From the NCBI GenBank assembly GCA_903822975.1, contig CAIJRD010000002.1:558001-622000 (forward strand): a DNA stretch of 64,000 bases, read 5' to 3'. The stretch comes from an uncultured Sinobacteraceae bacterium. Its GTDB lineage: Bacteria > Pseudomonadota > Gammaproteobacteria > Nevskiales > Nevskiaceae. Every line of letters begins with the position of its first letter. The stretch's first letter is position 1. The position numbers and the translations under genes are program-made. Shown here one piece after another: positions 49,201-57,890 of this stretch. The notes under the pieces were generated by a model. The model had not been told where the DNA came from, did not search any database, and saw nothing but the letters and a program-made list of their open reading frames with translations.

Positions 49201-49536
49201 CGATGTGACCTGCGCGGTCGCGGTCCGAATATCGACGTTCGGCTGAAAGAAGATTTTCACTACGCCGATACCGGTGACCGATTGCGACTCGATGTGTTCG
49301 ATATCGTTGACAGTGTTGCTCAGCGAGCGCTCGTAGTAGGTGATGATGCGGCCCGACATGTCTGATGCGGGCAGACCGGTGTAGGTCCACACCACGGCGA
49401 TGACCGGAATTTTGATGTCGGGCAGGATGTCGGTCGGCGTTTTCATCGCCGTGAGCGGCCCGAAAATGAGGATCAGCAGCGCCAGCACCACAAAGGTGTA
49501 CGGTCGCTGCAGCGCCAGACGAACGAACCAGATCAT
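46288..49536 (-). CDS. RND-superfamily efflux pump permease (AcrB-like)
   Basis: 1082 residues with the two-fold repeated RND layout: TM1, a large periplasmic loop, TM2-6, a second loop, TM8-12. The proton-relay AVGILVDDATVTIENIN in TM4 is intact, as is the following FVSLLCICIVFVPMFFLGG. A cytosolic linker (AHGHPHGELEYSMAEIDNAHAPSK) joins the halves. Closest in style to hydrophobe/amphiphile pumps rather than metal pumps (no heavy-metal TM4 motif), but substrate is not readable. Operon order pump-adaptor-channel. Confidence 0.94.
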   Translation of the reverse strand: MIWFVRLALQRPYTFVVLALLILIFGPLTAMKTPTDILPDIKIPVIAVVWTYTGLPASDMSGRIITYYERSLSNTVNDIEHIESQSVTGIGVVKIFFQPNVDIRTATAQVTSISQTVLKQMPPGITPPQILNYNASTVPIIELALSSGTLPEQTLADLGNNIIRPRLATVPGAATPTPYGGKTRQVQVDIDSNALQARGLSAQDIENALAAQNQIIPVGTQKIGGFEYSLELNNSPDAIDELNNLPVKSVNGTTILMRDVAHVRDGYPPQTNIVHVDGKRSVLMTILKSGSASTLAIIQGVKQLLPGLSAVVPSSLEIKAVDDQSLFVRAAISGVAREGVIAAALTSLMILLFLGSWRSTVIIATSIPLAILGSIIGLSLLGQTLNIMTLGGLALAVGILVDDATVTIENINWHLEQGKQVEPAILDGAKQIVTPAFVSLLCICIVFVPMFFLGGVAGFLFVPMAEAVMFAMISSFILSRTLVPTMAKYLLRAHVAHGHPHGELEYSMAEIDNAHAPSKSLKNPLVLFQRGFEQRFERVRGVYRELLELGLANSRVFIIGFMAVVLLSFALVPWLGRNFFPTVDAGQINIHVRAPIGTRIEETAFTFARVEDAIRRAIPPQELDGIVDNIGLPVSGINNAYSNTGTIGPQDGDIQITLKKDHRPTAIYVKLLRERLPREFRGTTFAFLPADIISQILNFGAPAPIDLQIVGPRTNENYAYAKQLLHDIRLVPGLADARIQQSNAYPSFRIDVDRTRAQEVGISERDVTNSLVVNLAGSGQVAPAFWLNPKNGISYPIVAQTPQYRLDSLSDLENLQVTSSSGAQSQILGGIAEISRSRSDAVVSHYDIAPMVEIYATTQGRDLGAVAAAIQKIVAAHKSDVPIGTDVVLRGQVQTMNSAFSGLLFGLLGAVVLIYLLIVVNFQSWADPFVIITALPAALAGIVWMLFATHTTLSVPALTGAIMCMGVATANSILVVSFARDRLAECGDGWTAAIDAGFARFRPVCMTALAMIIGMAPMALGMGEGGEQNAPLGRAVIGGLIFATIATLLFVPVVFSLIHKQKRDPAAEPASLTPTCGVPHGV

Positions 49537-49833
49537 GCGTTCGAACTCGTTTGTAAGGGCAAACGATTCCGCTGCACCGGATCGCCAGGTATATAGATAC
49601 CGGGACCACAGGTACTTGGACGAGGATGGGTAAAACGAATTGCGATCATGGCCGGAGGACTTCGCAGACGCCTCGCGCGGAGTGCGAGTAACCGTCTTAG
49701 TCTGGCCAAACCCACTTAACCGGTGCCGGTCCGCCGCATAACAAAAAAGTTACGTTGACGGCAGAGGTCCGAATCAAGTCCCGCCCTTGAGCAACCTACG
49801 GCGGTCATGCGACTCACCCCACGCCCACCGTTG

Positions 49834-50526
49834 TCATTTGAACGCGATCGGCCCGTTCAATTGGTATCCGAGCTTGCGTACGCGGGCAATCCGGACCGGC
49901 GTCGGCGCCAACTTGCAGCGCAAGCGCGAGACCGCACGGTCGATCGAATCCGAACTCAATTCGGCGTCGTCACCGCCGAGTTGCTGCCAGATCGAAAGCC
50001 GATCGCGAGGCGCGCCATGCGATTCGGCGAGCAGCCTCAGCAGACCGAATTCGCGCAGCGACAACGGCAGCACTTGCCCATCGAAAGTCGCTTTGCACGC
50101 GCGCCGACTGAGCACCAGCGCGGGCGTATCCGCCGAAGATGGCGACGTTGTAGGACTCGCCACAACGTCGCCACGACGCGGAAGTTGCCTGCGAAAGTAC
50201 GCCTGCAGCACTGCATCCACCTCGACGAACGACAGCGGCCGCGATAAGCAGGCATCCGCACCTGCCCGCAACAAGGCCACACGCTGCTCGGCGTCCTCAT
50301 CAGGCTGGATTGCGAGCAGCATGCATGCGTTCGGTTTTGCTCTGCCGCATTCTGCGAAATGATCAAGATCCCCGCCCGCCAGATCGTAGATCACCACATC
50401 GAACGTCTCGGCAGCCAATTCCCACAGGGCGTCCACCGGCCGGGACAGGTGCAGGCGATAACCGATCTCCCTCAGCGCGCGTTGAAGCGCGTCGTCCGCA
50501 CGCAGGGCGATGTACAGACTGCGCAT
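49834..50526 (-). CDS. Winged-helix response regulator with weak receiver domain
   Basis: 230 residues from ATG 50526, overlapping the kinase stop (TGATG). The receiver half keeps a candidate phospho-Asp (Asp48 in VVIYDLAGGD) but the usual Lys-Pro is Arg-Pro (LSRPLS) and the first strand lacks the normal I-L-V-V-E/D-D pattern. The C-terminal half is an OmpR-type winged helix (LPLSLREFGLLRLLAESHG...DRAVSRLRCKL...ARVRKLGYQL). Second regulator in the RR-kinase-RR run upstream of the RND pump. Confidence 0.78.
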   Translation of the reverse strand: MRSLYIALRADDALQRALREIGYRLHLSRPVDALWELAAETFDVVIYDLAGGDLDHFAECGRAKPNACMLLAIQPDEDAEQRVALLRAGADACLSRPLSFVEVDAVLQAYFRRQLPRRGDVVASPTTSPSSADTPALVLSRRACKATFDGQVLPLSLREFGLLRLLAESHGAPRDRLSIWQQLGGDDAELSSDSIDRAVSRLRCKLAPTPVRIARVRKLGYQLNGPIAFK

Positions 50527-51953
50527 CAAACCGAGCGACCCACTTTCAGATCTGCAGTGGACCGTGGCTGCTGGATCGATGACCAGCAACGCACCGTCAG
50601 GCAGGCACCCTGCTCCGCGTCGGCTGCGAAAACGTCGAATCCATGCAGACGGACGATCGCCTCGACGATACTCAGGCCGAGACCGAAACCGGGCGTGATC
50701 CGGCTACGGTCGACGCGGTAAAAGCGACCAAAAATCGCCTCGCGTTGTTCGGGTTCGATACCGATGCCGCTATCGATCACATCGACGCGCGGCCCCTCGG
50801 GCTGGAGTGCCAGTCGCAGCACTACATTGCCGCGCTCGGGCGTGAACTTGATCGCGTTGCCAACCAGATTGCTGAACGCCTCGATCAACAGGTAACGATC
50901 ACCGACCACACTGGCCGGCCCTGCGATTTCGAGTTTGAACGCGAGCTGCTTTTCCTCTGCCAGCGGCTCGTAAAGATCGTGGACCTGCTGCAGCACATCG
51001 ACCAGGTCGACCTCGCCGAATGCCGCTCGCCGATGTTCATCCTTCAATTCCGAAACACGCAGCAGCGCCGAAAAGCGCGCCAGCAAGTCGTCGGTTTCGA
51101 TGACCGCCCGATCGATCGGTCCAGCACGCTCATCACCAGCTGGGGTCTGCTGCTGCAATCGATAAAGCCCCGCTCGCAGATGGGTCAGCGGCGTGCGCAA
51201 ATCGTGCGCGATGTTGTCACAGACACTCTTGACCTCGAACATCAAGCGTTCAACCTCGTCAAGCATGCGATTGACAATGCCGGCGAGATGGTCGACCTCG
51301 TCATCGTGACCCGATAGCGGCAAGCGTTGACGCAAATCGCCAGAGACGATGCGATCACTGGCGGACTGCAGTCCACGGATGCGCTGACGCGGCCTAATGC
51401 TCAGCAGAACACCACCGAGCAGGCCAGGGACGATGGTCAGCGACAAACCCCACATGATTGCGCGCGAAATCAGCGCGTGTAGGCGATCGATCAATCCAGC
51501 GTCGCGTGACAGGACGAGTTCGAAACCGTTGTGCAAACGGATCGCGAGAATCCGCGTGCTGTTGCGCGGTCGATCACTGCCGTCGAATCGCTCCTGGTAA
51601 ACGCGGCTGTGCCCATCGGGCAGCAGGCCCTGAGGAATCGCCGGAATGTTACCGGCCACATGCTTGCCGGCAGAATCGAACAGACCGTAGGCGTTCAAGT
51701 GCAGCAGATCGAACTCGTAGGTGGTTTCGAGTCGCTCGCGCAATTGCCCGGGATCGACCGATGCAAAGTATTCCGCGCGCTCGCCGAGCAGGCGTTCCGC
51801 TTCGTCAGAAAGGTATTGCGAGGTATCCCAGTACACCACTGACAACAGCACGATCGCCCACACGCCGAAGAACCCGCCATAGATCGCGAGCAGGCGCGTG
51901 GTGGCACTGCGCCAGGGATTAGACAGGCGCTTCAAGTACGTATCCCGAGCCAC
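50526..51953 (-). CDS. Two-component sensor histidine kinase
   Basis: 475 residues (GTG 51953; TTG 51935 is an alternative, neither with a clear ribosome site). TM1 at about 20-42, periplasmic domain to about 160, TM2 about 165-188, HAMP (RIRGLQSASDRIVSGDLRQRLPL), H-box DNIAHDLRTPLTHLRAGL, N-box NLVGNAIKFTPERG, G-boxes DSGIGIEPEQREAIF and GFGLGLSIVEAIVRLHG. Group as in QseC/PmrB-type kinases. Overlaps its cognate regulator by 35 bases and the second regulator by one. Confidence 0.92.
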   Translation of the reverse strand: MARDTYLKRLSNPWRSATTRLLAIYGGFFGVWAIVLLSVVYWDTSQYLSDEAERLLGERAEYFASVDPGQLRERLETTYEFDLLHLNAYGLFDSAGKHVAGNIPAIPQGLLPDGHSRVYQERFDGSDRPRNSTRILAIRLHNGFELVLSRDAGLIDRLHALISRAIMWGLSLTIVPGLLGGVLLSIRPRQRIRGLQSASDRIVSGDLRQRLPLSGHDDEVDHLAGIVNRMLDEVERLMFEVKSVCDNIAHDLRTPLTHLRAGLYRLQQQTPAGDERAGPIDRAVIETDDLLARFSALLRVSELKDEHRRAAFGEVDLVDVLQQVHDLYEPLAEEKQLAFKLEIAGPASVVGDRYLLIEAFSNLVGNAIKFTPERGNVVLRLALQPEGPRVDVIDSGIGIEPEQREAIFGRFYRVDRSRITPGFGLGLSIVEAIVRLHGFDVFAADAEQGACLTVRCWSSIQQPRSTADLKVGRSV

Positions 51954-52599
51954 GGACGGTACGAATCAGCGCCGGCATACCGGACGGATCGACTTTCTTG
52001 CGTAAGCGACTCATATGCATGTTGACGACATTGGTGCCAGGGTCAAAATGAAAATCCCAGACCGCTTCGAACAGCATCATTCGCGTCATCACCTGCCCGG
52101 AGTTGCGCATCATGACCTCGAGCAGCTTGTACTCCGTTGGCTGCAGGTTCAATTCTGCTCCGGCGCGCCGGGCCTTGCGCGAAATCAGATCCAGTTCGAG
52201 ATCGTGCACGCGCAGGCGCGTGTCATTCGGCGTCACCGACTGTCGCCGTAAAAGCACTTCGATGCGCGCAGACATTTCGTCGGGCGCGAATGGCTTGGTC
52301 AGATAATCGTCTCCGCCGGCCCGCAATCCGCGTACGCGCTCATCAACATCGCTGAGCGCGCTGATCATCAGCACCGGCGTCTGCACGCCGACTTCACGCA
52401 TTGTCTTCACCACCGCCAGACCATCCAGATCCGGCAGCAGGCGATCGAGCGTGATCAGGTCGTAGACCTCGCCGACTGCGCGCAGTAAACCTTCGCGCGC
52501 GGTACCGACCCAGTCGACGGCAAATCCGTTCGACTGCAGTTCGTCAATGATTTCCCGGGCGGTAACCGGGTCGTCTTCGATCGTCAAAATCCTGCGCAC
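51919..52599 (-). CDS. OmpR-family response regulator
   Basis: 226 residues from GTG 52599. Receiver: acidic pocket TIEDD, phospho-Asp in LITLDRLLPDLDGL, Lys in DDYLTKPFAPDEM. Winged helix with NLQPTEYKLLEVMMRNSGQVMTRMMLFEAVWDFHFDPGTNVVNMHMSRLRKKVD. First gene of the RR-HK-RR-RND run, so its likely targets include the pump promoter in 49537-49833. Confidence 0.93.
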   Translation of the reverse strand: MRRILTIEDDPVTAREIIDELQSNGFAVDWVGTAREGLLRAVGEVYDLITLDRLLPDLDGLAVVKTMREVGVQTPVLMISALSDVDERVRGLRAGGDDYLTKPFAPDEMSARIEVLLRRQSVTPNDTRLRVHDLELDLISRKARRAGAELNLQPTEYKLLEVMMRNSGQVMTRMMLFEAVWDFHFDPGTNVVNMHMSRLRKKVDPSGMPALIRTVRGSGYVLEAPV

Positions 52600-52927
52600 A
52601 GTTCTGTCCTTGAATTTGAATCGCCGGCCCTGTGGTGGCCACCTCGTGCGACGCTCACATCCAAACGATGAGACGAAACTCCATGAAGACGTCCTCGGGT
52701 CGTTTTAATGCTGCCATGAAGATGTCAATCGGGATTCGTCGACCGCCGGCACAGTCCGAGGGACTTCCCCGATCTTCTGCTGCGAGCGCCAGTTATTCGT
52801 TTTGGACCTAAAATTAGCCTTTTTAATTCCTTCTAATTACGAAGGGGAATCGGCAATGTACGCCGCATCTGGCGCCGCCGGGGCTGTTGCGGTGCCGGAC
52901 CTACGGACTTTAACTGGGAGATGATTC

Positions 52928-54286
52928 TTGAATAGATATATCTGGCGTAGCGCCCTTGCCGTCGCTGCCCTCACCGCGACCGACGCTGCCTTGGCTGATA
53001 GCGCCCGCACGCTGGGCGGACTCGTAATCGAGTCGGAAGACGGCAACTTCGTGTTCTCGCTCGGCGGCCGCGTCCAGTTCGATTACACCGGCATCCTGCC
53101 AGACAAGCACAGTGACTTCGACAGCGGCGCCGCCGAAAACGACAGCGGATTCTATTTCCGCCGCGTGTTCCTGAGCTTGTCCGGCAAGGTCTACGGTTGG
53201 CGCTACCGTATCGACGAGGACATCTCCAATACGTCGAACCCGGCTGCCGGCTTCAACGACGTCTACGTGTCTCACGACCTGTGGAGTTACGGCACCATTC
53301 GCCTGGGTCAAACCAAACCCTGGCGCAGTCTGGACGAGTTGACCAGCAACAACGATATCGTCTTCATGAACCGCAACGCAGTATCGGCGGTGGGTCTGTT
53401 CGGCGGCCGTGATTATCAACAGGGCCTGTTCTATCGTTACTTCAAGGATGGCGCCTTCATCAATGGCGACAGCGCCTGGGCCGGCGCATCGGTGTATTCG
53501 CTGAACAAGGCGGGCGCTTCAACCAACCAGGGCACCGGCACCCCAACTCAGGGTATCGGCTACAACGCCCGCCTCGCCTACGCCCCCATCGTCAAGCCAA
53601 CTGAATGGCTGCACGTCGGCGCCACTTTTTCCAGTGATCATGCCGACAACGGCGCCAAGCTGAATGCCGGATCAACCGACTGGTATTCGTTTAAGGGTGT
53701 CTCGCAGAACCTGGCCAGTCTCGGCGGCACGCAGCCGGCAACCTCTCCGACCTCAACCGAAATTGCTGGCGGCAACAATCCCAGCGTGACGACGTTCACC
53801 GGCGAACTATCCGGTGTTTATGGACCGGCGTATTTCCAAGGTGAAATCGGCCAGGCCAAGTTCCGTCAGCACACGGCCTCGGCGTCGTCGGGACCGAATC
53901 AACAGACCGTTGATGCATTCTCGGTGCTCGGCAGTGTCTATCTGACCGGCGAGAGCAAGGTCTACGACACCAACATCGCAACCATGAAGGCGCCGAAGCC
54001 GATCCATCCTTACGGTGCGGTGGAACTGGCGGTGCGTTATGACTTCATCAAGAATCACGACTTGCCGGACGCGAATACGACGGTCTGCAAACCGGCAGTC
54101 GGTGCAATTCCGACCGGCACCACGATCGACAACTGCTCGATCTCAGCACTTAGCTTTGGCGTGAACTACTACATCAACTCTGCGGTTCGCGTCATGGTCG
54201 ACTACAACCGAGCCGAATTTGATCTTGGATCGGCCGGCAAGGACAAGCCTGATTCGGTTAACGCCCGCTTCCAGTTGGCGTTCTAA
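52928..54286 (+). CDS. OprP/OprO-type outer-membrane porin
   Basis: 452 residues, TTG start at 52928 with GGGAG seven bases before it. Signal peptide (SALAVAALTATDAALA), then FSLGGRVQFDYTGILPD, FYFRRVFLSLSGKVYGWRYRIDEDISN, SYGTIRLGQTKPWRSLDELTSNNDI and a terminal RFQLAF; this is the phosphate-selective porin O/P family layout. Family membership does not prove phosphate specificity, and no Pho box was found in the 328-bp gap 52600-52927, which holds an AT-rich stretch (52801-52845) but no site I can support. An ATG at 52921 in another frame reads only MILE-stop. Confidence 0.88.
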   Translation: MNRYIWRSALAVAALTATDAALADSARTLGGLVIESEDGNFVFSLGGRVQFDYTGILPDKHSDFDSGAAENDSGFYFRRVFLSLSGKVYGWRYRIDEDISNTSNPAAGFNDVYVSHDLWSYGTIRLGQTKPWRSLDELTSNNDIVFMNRNAVSAVGLFGGRDYQQGLFYRYFKDGAFINGDSAWAGASVYSLNKAGASTNQGTGTPTQGIGYNARLAYAPIVKPTEWLHVGATFSSDHADNGAKLNAGSTDWYSFKGVSQNLASLGGTQPATSPTSTEIAGGNNPSVTTFTGELSGVYGPAYFQGEIGQAKFRQHTASASSGPNQQTVDAFSVLGSVYLTGESKVYDTNIATMKAPKPIHPYGAVELAVRYDFIKNHDLPDANTTVCKPAVGAIPTGTTIDNCSISALSFGVNYYINSAVRVMVDYNRAEFDLGSAGKDKPDSVNARFQLAF

Positions 54287-54352
54287 ATCGAAGCGTTTCC
54301 AAGACTGAACGGCAATCGAGCTTGGTCGATTGCCGCTAACGCATCACAGTTC

Positions 54353-54386
54353 AGGCTCTCGGCGCCGACGCGCCGAGAGCCTTTTT
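54353..54386 (+). terminator. Rho-independent terminator after the OprP-like gene
   Basis: AGGCTCTCGGCG, loop CCGACG, CGCCGAGAGCCT then TTTTT. Stem of 12 bp. A smaller hairpin CGGCAATCGA..TCGATTGCCG precedes it (about 54310-54336). Confidence 0.9.
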
Positions 54387-54421
54387 GCAAGCGCCATCTT
54401 CGATCCATTGCTCCAAGCCTT

Positions 54422-54465
54422 TGCACGAAGGCCTCACTCAAAGGCGTCGGCATACCTTCGTGCAA
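54422..54465 (-). repeat. TTGCACGAAGG / CCTTCGTGCAA inverted repeat
   Basis: Eleven-base arms around about 22 bases, 11 bp past the stop of the minus-strand OprD-like gene. Could act as its 3' end, though no T-run follows. Confidence 0.45.
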
Positions 54466-54475
54466 GGACACACCT

Positions 54476-55816
54476 TCAAAACTCGTACTGCAGTTGCACG
54501 CGGTCGTAAATGAAGATCTTGCTCTTACCCGGATTCAGACCTTTCGACGGCGTGCTGACCACCGCATCTTCTGCGCGGTTGCGGATCGAGAAGCCCTTGA
54601 TGAAACCTTTCGGGTAGTACGCGACATCGATCAGCGCGTTGTTGCTATCGCCGTACGCATAGGAGTAGTAGCGCGCAAAGGCGGCAATCACCACGACCTG
54701 TTCATCCAGGAACTTATCGGTATAGCGAACTTTCCAGGCATGACCGGGCCCCAGGTCAACGACTCCGCGAATCATCGATGAGGTGTCGATCGGATCGGTG
54801 GTGTAGCCAATCGTGTAAGGCGAAATCAGCGCACCGTTTCCAACCGCACCAGGATGATTACTGATGCCGGTATAGCTGAGCATCAGTTGGCCGTAGGGTG
54901 AGTTGAGGCCCGCCTTGGCGCCGTAGGTCAGGTTGTCGACGCCTTCACCCTTGACGGTGTTGACCGCGGCATCGTTCAGCAGCGAATTGCTCTTCCACTG
55001 ACGGACAAACTGATCGCCGATGAAAGGATCGAATCCGGAGCCGGTCGTCAGCGTATACACCGTATCGTTGTAGACCATGTTGGCGAACTGCTCAAAGTTG
55101 TAATACCAAACACCGACTTTGATGCCGTGATCGGCGTACGTACTTCCGAATGCGAGCGTGCCCTGCGTATCAGCCGTGGCAAGCGCGGTTCCGGTGCCGC
55201 CACGCAAGTCGTCACCGTCGTAAGTCGGCGCGTAGTAGAGGTTGTTCTGGTAATAGTCGTTTGACGTTCGACTCTTCCAACGGAAGATGCGCAGACCGAT
55301 CAGATGCAGGTGATTGATTGGAGTCGCGTCAACGGTGACCCCCTGATAGGTCGCCGGCAACAGTCGCGAATCCGAATCGCTGAGCCATGGCGTATTGATG
55401 TTTTGATCGCCGGCCTTCACTGAAACCCAGTCGTTCTTGAACTGGACGTAGGCCTGACCCAGCGCAGTCAGCGAATTATTGCTGCCAGCCAAAGTTCGAT
55501 CGAGATGGATCAGATTGCCGTCGCGATCATTCAGTCCGAGCGAATGCGCCGTCAGAAATCCCGCTCCGACGGAAAAGCCGCCGAGAAAGGTACCGCTATG
55601 CAGGTCGAAACGACCACCGATTGAAAACGCGCTCTGACTCGGCTGCGCATCCTGCGTATCGTGGCTGTAAATGCGATTGAAATCGTACGCGCGAACATTT
55701 CCGCTGAACGTCGTCTCCTTGAGGAAGTCCATCAGCGTCTCCGACGCCATTGCGGAATTGCACGCACAAGCCAGCGTTATTCCCACCAGCAAAAATCTTG
55801 GCCAAGCTGTTTTCAT
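54476..55816 (-). CDS. OprD-type outer-membrane porin
   Basis: 446 residues from ATG 55816 (MKTAWPRFLLVGITLACACNSAMA), with AGGGA just upstream; the longer ORF start adds 53 implausible residues. Mature region LKETTFSGNVRAYDFNRIYSHDT, FGGRFDLHSGTFLGGFSVGAGFLTAHSLGLND and LPATYQGVTVDATPINHLHLIGLRIFRWKSR match the OprD family of substrate-specific porins for small organic acids and basic amino acids. Terminal Phe as expected. The 368-bp region upstream (55817-56184) holds only a terminator of the next gene; no promoter I can support. Confidence 0.88.
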   Translation of the reverse strand: MKTAWPRFLLVGITLACACNSAMASETLMDFLKETTFSGNVRAYDFNRIYSHDTQDAQPSQSAFSIGGRFDLHSGTFLGGFSVGAGFLTAHSLGLNDRDGNLIHLDRTLAGSNNSLTALGQAYVQFKNDWVSVKAGDQNINTPWLSDSDSRLLPATYQGVTVDATPINHLHLIGLRIFRWKSRTSNDYYQNNLYYAPTYDGDDLRGGTGTALATADTQGTLAFGSTYADHGIKVGVWYYNFEQFANMVYNDTVYTLTTGSGFDPFIGDQFVRQWKSNSLLNDAAVNTVKGEGVDNLTYGAKAGLNSPYGQLMLSYTGISNHPGAVGNGALISPYTIGYTTDPIDTSSMIRGVVDLGPGHAWKVRYTDKFLDEQVVVIAAFARYYSYAYGDSNNALIDVAYYPKGFIKGFSIRNRAEDAVVSTPSKGLNPGKSKIFIYDRVQLQYEF

Positions 55817-56108
55817 TTTTTTCCCTGAGAAAATGAGCGAAACCTTGTCGCACGCAAAACGGCTGGCCCAGCCCAGAGCGAGCCATGCGTCTTTTTGGAA
55901 TCCCTCAATCAAGCACCAATCGCGATCAACTATGGTGTCGAAAAAAAGCCGGCGCATTCCGAGCGATTTGCTCATTGATTGCGGCGGCGCACCTTCTCTA
56001 AGTACTGGACCCGTGGAAGGTTTTGTCGGTCGATCTCGGTCTGGATGGTATCTAAGAGCGGGACTCGGTTCAATGTTGAACGTGCCAAGAGCGCCCGATC
56101 ACTCAAAT

Positions 56109-56139
56109 GAAAAAGGCCAGCCCTTTCGGGCTGGCCTTT
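56109..56139 (-). terminator. Rho-independent terminator after the DcaP-like gene
   Basis: Minus strand: AAAGGCCAGCCC, loop GAAA, GGGCTGGCCTTTTT. A 12-bp stem with a GAAA tetraloop and five T residues, 46 bp past the stop. It could also serve the plus strand weakly. Confidence 0.88.
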
Positions 56140-56184
56140 GTACGCTTTCCGGCGAGTGCGTCCGCCGGCGTTACTCCGCCCTTG

Positions 56185-57792
56185 TTACTGGTACGGGTAA
56201 TAACGGAACGACAGCATCACCGATGAATCGTCCGTCTTGCCCTGGAAGCCAGCGGCATCGGTGAACGTCTTCAGCTTGAAGTACGAGAACTGGGCACCCG
56301 TCTGCAGATACCCGATCGGACCCTTGTACGCCTTCCACCAGAAGCCACCCGTTGCTTCGCGTGCGGACGAAATCGCACCCGAGCAGCTCGCCGCCTTGCC
56401 GCCGACTGTCGGCAGGGCGCCGGTATCGACGACATTGACGTTACACGCCGAGTTGTCGCCGACGCCATCGCCATACCCATAGGCGGAGCCAACACGTTCC
56501 ATACCGGCGTAGCCGTAAATGTCAAAGCGCGGCGTCGGATGCGCGATCAGACCCAGCAGCAGCGACTGCGACTTCAACGAAGCAATCGAACCGTTGTTGC
56601 TGTTATAGGTCGAATCGCCGAGCTGCGCGCTGGCGTAACGGCCATTGCCATGACCAACCAGACCCGAGGCCTGGAAGTCGAGCATCTTCGGGACCAGCGG
56701 CAGAATCATGCCGGCGCCAATGCTTTCGGCAACCGAGGTCTTGTTGGTGGTCGAAGCCACCGTGCCCGGCGTCGATTCCGCGCGATCGCGGAAGAAACGG
56801 GTCAGGCTATAGACTTCGTAATGTCCCCAGCCCGGATCGAACGCCGCCTTGACGGTGACGTCTGGCGCGATGTCGGTGCTGTAATTGGCAGTCGCGTTCA
56901 ACAGACCGCCGCCGGTGCCCGGATTGGTCGCCAGCGATCCCGCCGGGGCCGTGCCCTTCACCTGGTTTTGCGGGTCTTCCACAGAAAGGCCCAGCGCGGC
57001 AAAGCTGCCGAAGTTCTTCACAATGCGAATTTGCGGCGTACGCAGCCAATTGAAGCCAACGACGTACTGCGCGTCGATCGTCATCGGAAGATCTTCCGAA
57101 CGCGGCGTCAGACCTTTCTTGTACATCGTCGCCAGGCTCCAGCTCTGGCCGGCAAGCACGTACATGTCGAGATCGCTGCGCGCCCAGGTCAAGTAACCCT
57201 CACGCATACGCAACGTGTAGCTGTGACTCTGATTCTGGTTCGAAGTAGTGCCGGAGCTGAGAAAGTCCGCGGCAATGAAAGCTTCGACCTTGTTGACGCC
57301 ATCCGTCGGACCTTGCGCCAACATCTGCACGCGACTCTGACGAGCCGTTTCGCGGAATTCGGAGTCGTAGTAGTTGTTGTTGTTCTGGAACGGAATGCCC
57401 GTGAACGAGGTATTGATGTCCGCCGTTTCATTGCGGCTGCGCCACACGGTTTCCGCCGCGATGAATCCACCCAGGGTCAGCTTGAGGCCGCCGAGGTTCA
57501 TCGTCGCGCCCTTGTAGGTGACCGGCTTTTCGTCGCTGGCCACGGCGGCCGCTGGTGCGGCGGTGGCAGGAGCCGTGGCGGTTCCGTTGACCTGCGCCTT
57601 CAGTTGCTGGACCTGCATCTTCAGATCCTGCACTTCGGAGTTGAGCTCCTGCGTGGACTGAGCTGCGGCCAGACCCGGTGCCATCAACATCGTTGCGCAG
57701 GCAGCGTAAAAGGCCTTCGCCCACAGCGTGCGCTGAATCGTCACGCCCGCACCGAAATTGTGCGCCCCGACGGCTTTCCTCAATTGTTGCAT
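56185..57792 (-). CDS. DcaP-like trimeric outer-membrane porin
   Basis: 535 residues from ATG 57792 with AAGGGG upstream. Long signal region ending LAAAQ, then an N-terminal coiled coil (STQELNSEVQDLKMQVQQLKAQV) as in DcaP porins, an Ala/Thr/Pro linker, and a beta-barrel with alternating strands ending in RYYPYQ. DcaP-type porins in Acinetobacter take up negatively charged compounds. It follows phoR at 98 bp and a Pho box overlaps the phoR 3' end, so induction under phosphate starvation is likely. Confidence 0.83.
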   Translation of the reverse strand: MQQLRKAVGAHNFGAGVTIQRTLWAKAFYAACATMLMAPGLAAAQSTQELNSEVQDLKMQVQQLKAQVNGTATAPATAAPAAAVASDEKPVTYKGATMNLGGLKLTLGGFIAAETVWRSRNETADINTSFTGIPFQNNNNYYDSEFRETARQSRVQMLAQGPTDGVNKVEAFIAADFLSSGTTSNQNQSHSYTLRMREGYLTWARSDLDMYVLAGQSWSLATMYKKGLTPRSEDLPMTIDAQYVVGFNWLRTPQIRIVKNFGSFAALGLSVEDPQNQVKGTAPAGSLATNPGTGGGLLNATANYSTDIAPDVTVKAAFDPGWGHYEVYSLTRFFRDRAESTPGTVASTTNKTSVAESIGAGMILPLVPKMLDFQASGLVGHGNGRYASAQLGDSTYNSNNGSIASLKSQSLLLGLIAHPTPRFDIYGYAGMERVGSAYGYGDGVGDNSACNVNVVDTGALPTVGGKAASCSGAISSAREATGGFWWKAYKGPIGYLQTGAQFSYFKLKTFTDAAGFQGKTDDSSVMLSFRYYPYQ

Positions 57793-57890
57793 TGCTGTCC
57801 CCTTCAAGTGGATTGCTAAACATCGCGCGATCATCCTCCCGCGACATCCATTGAAGTTTGCGACACAGAGTTGTAACAATCGTGTCCGTT

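Noticed and set aside
52600-52927. Pho box in front of the OprP/O-type porin
   Set aside because: Only single weak half-sites (such as ATGTCAA near 52731) are visible, without an 11-bp-spaced partner.
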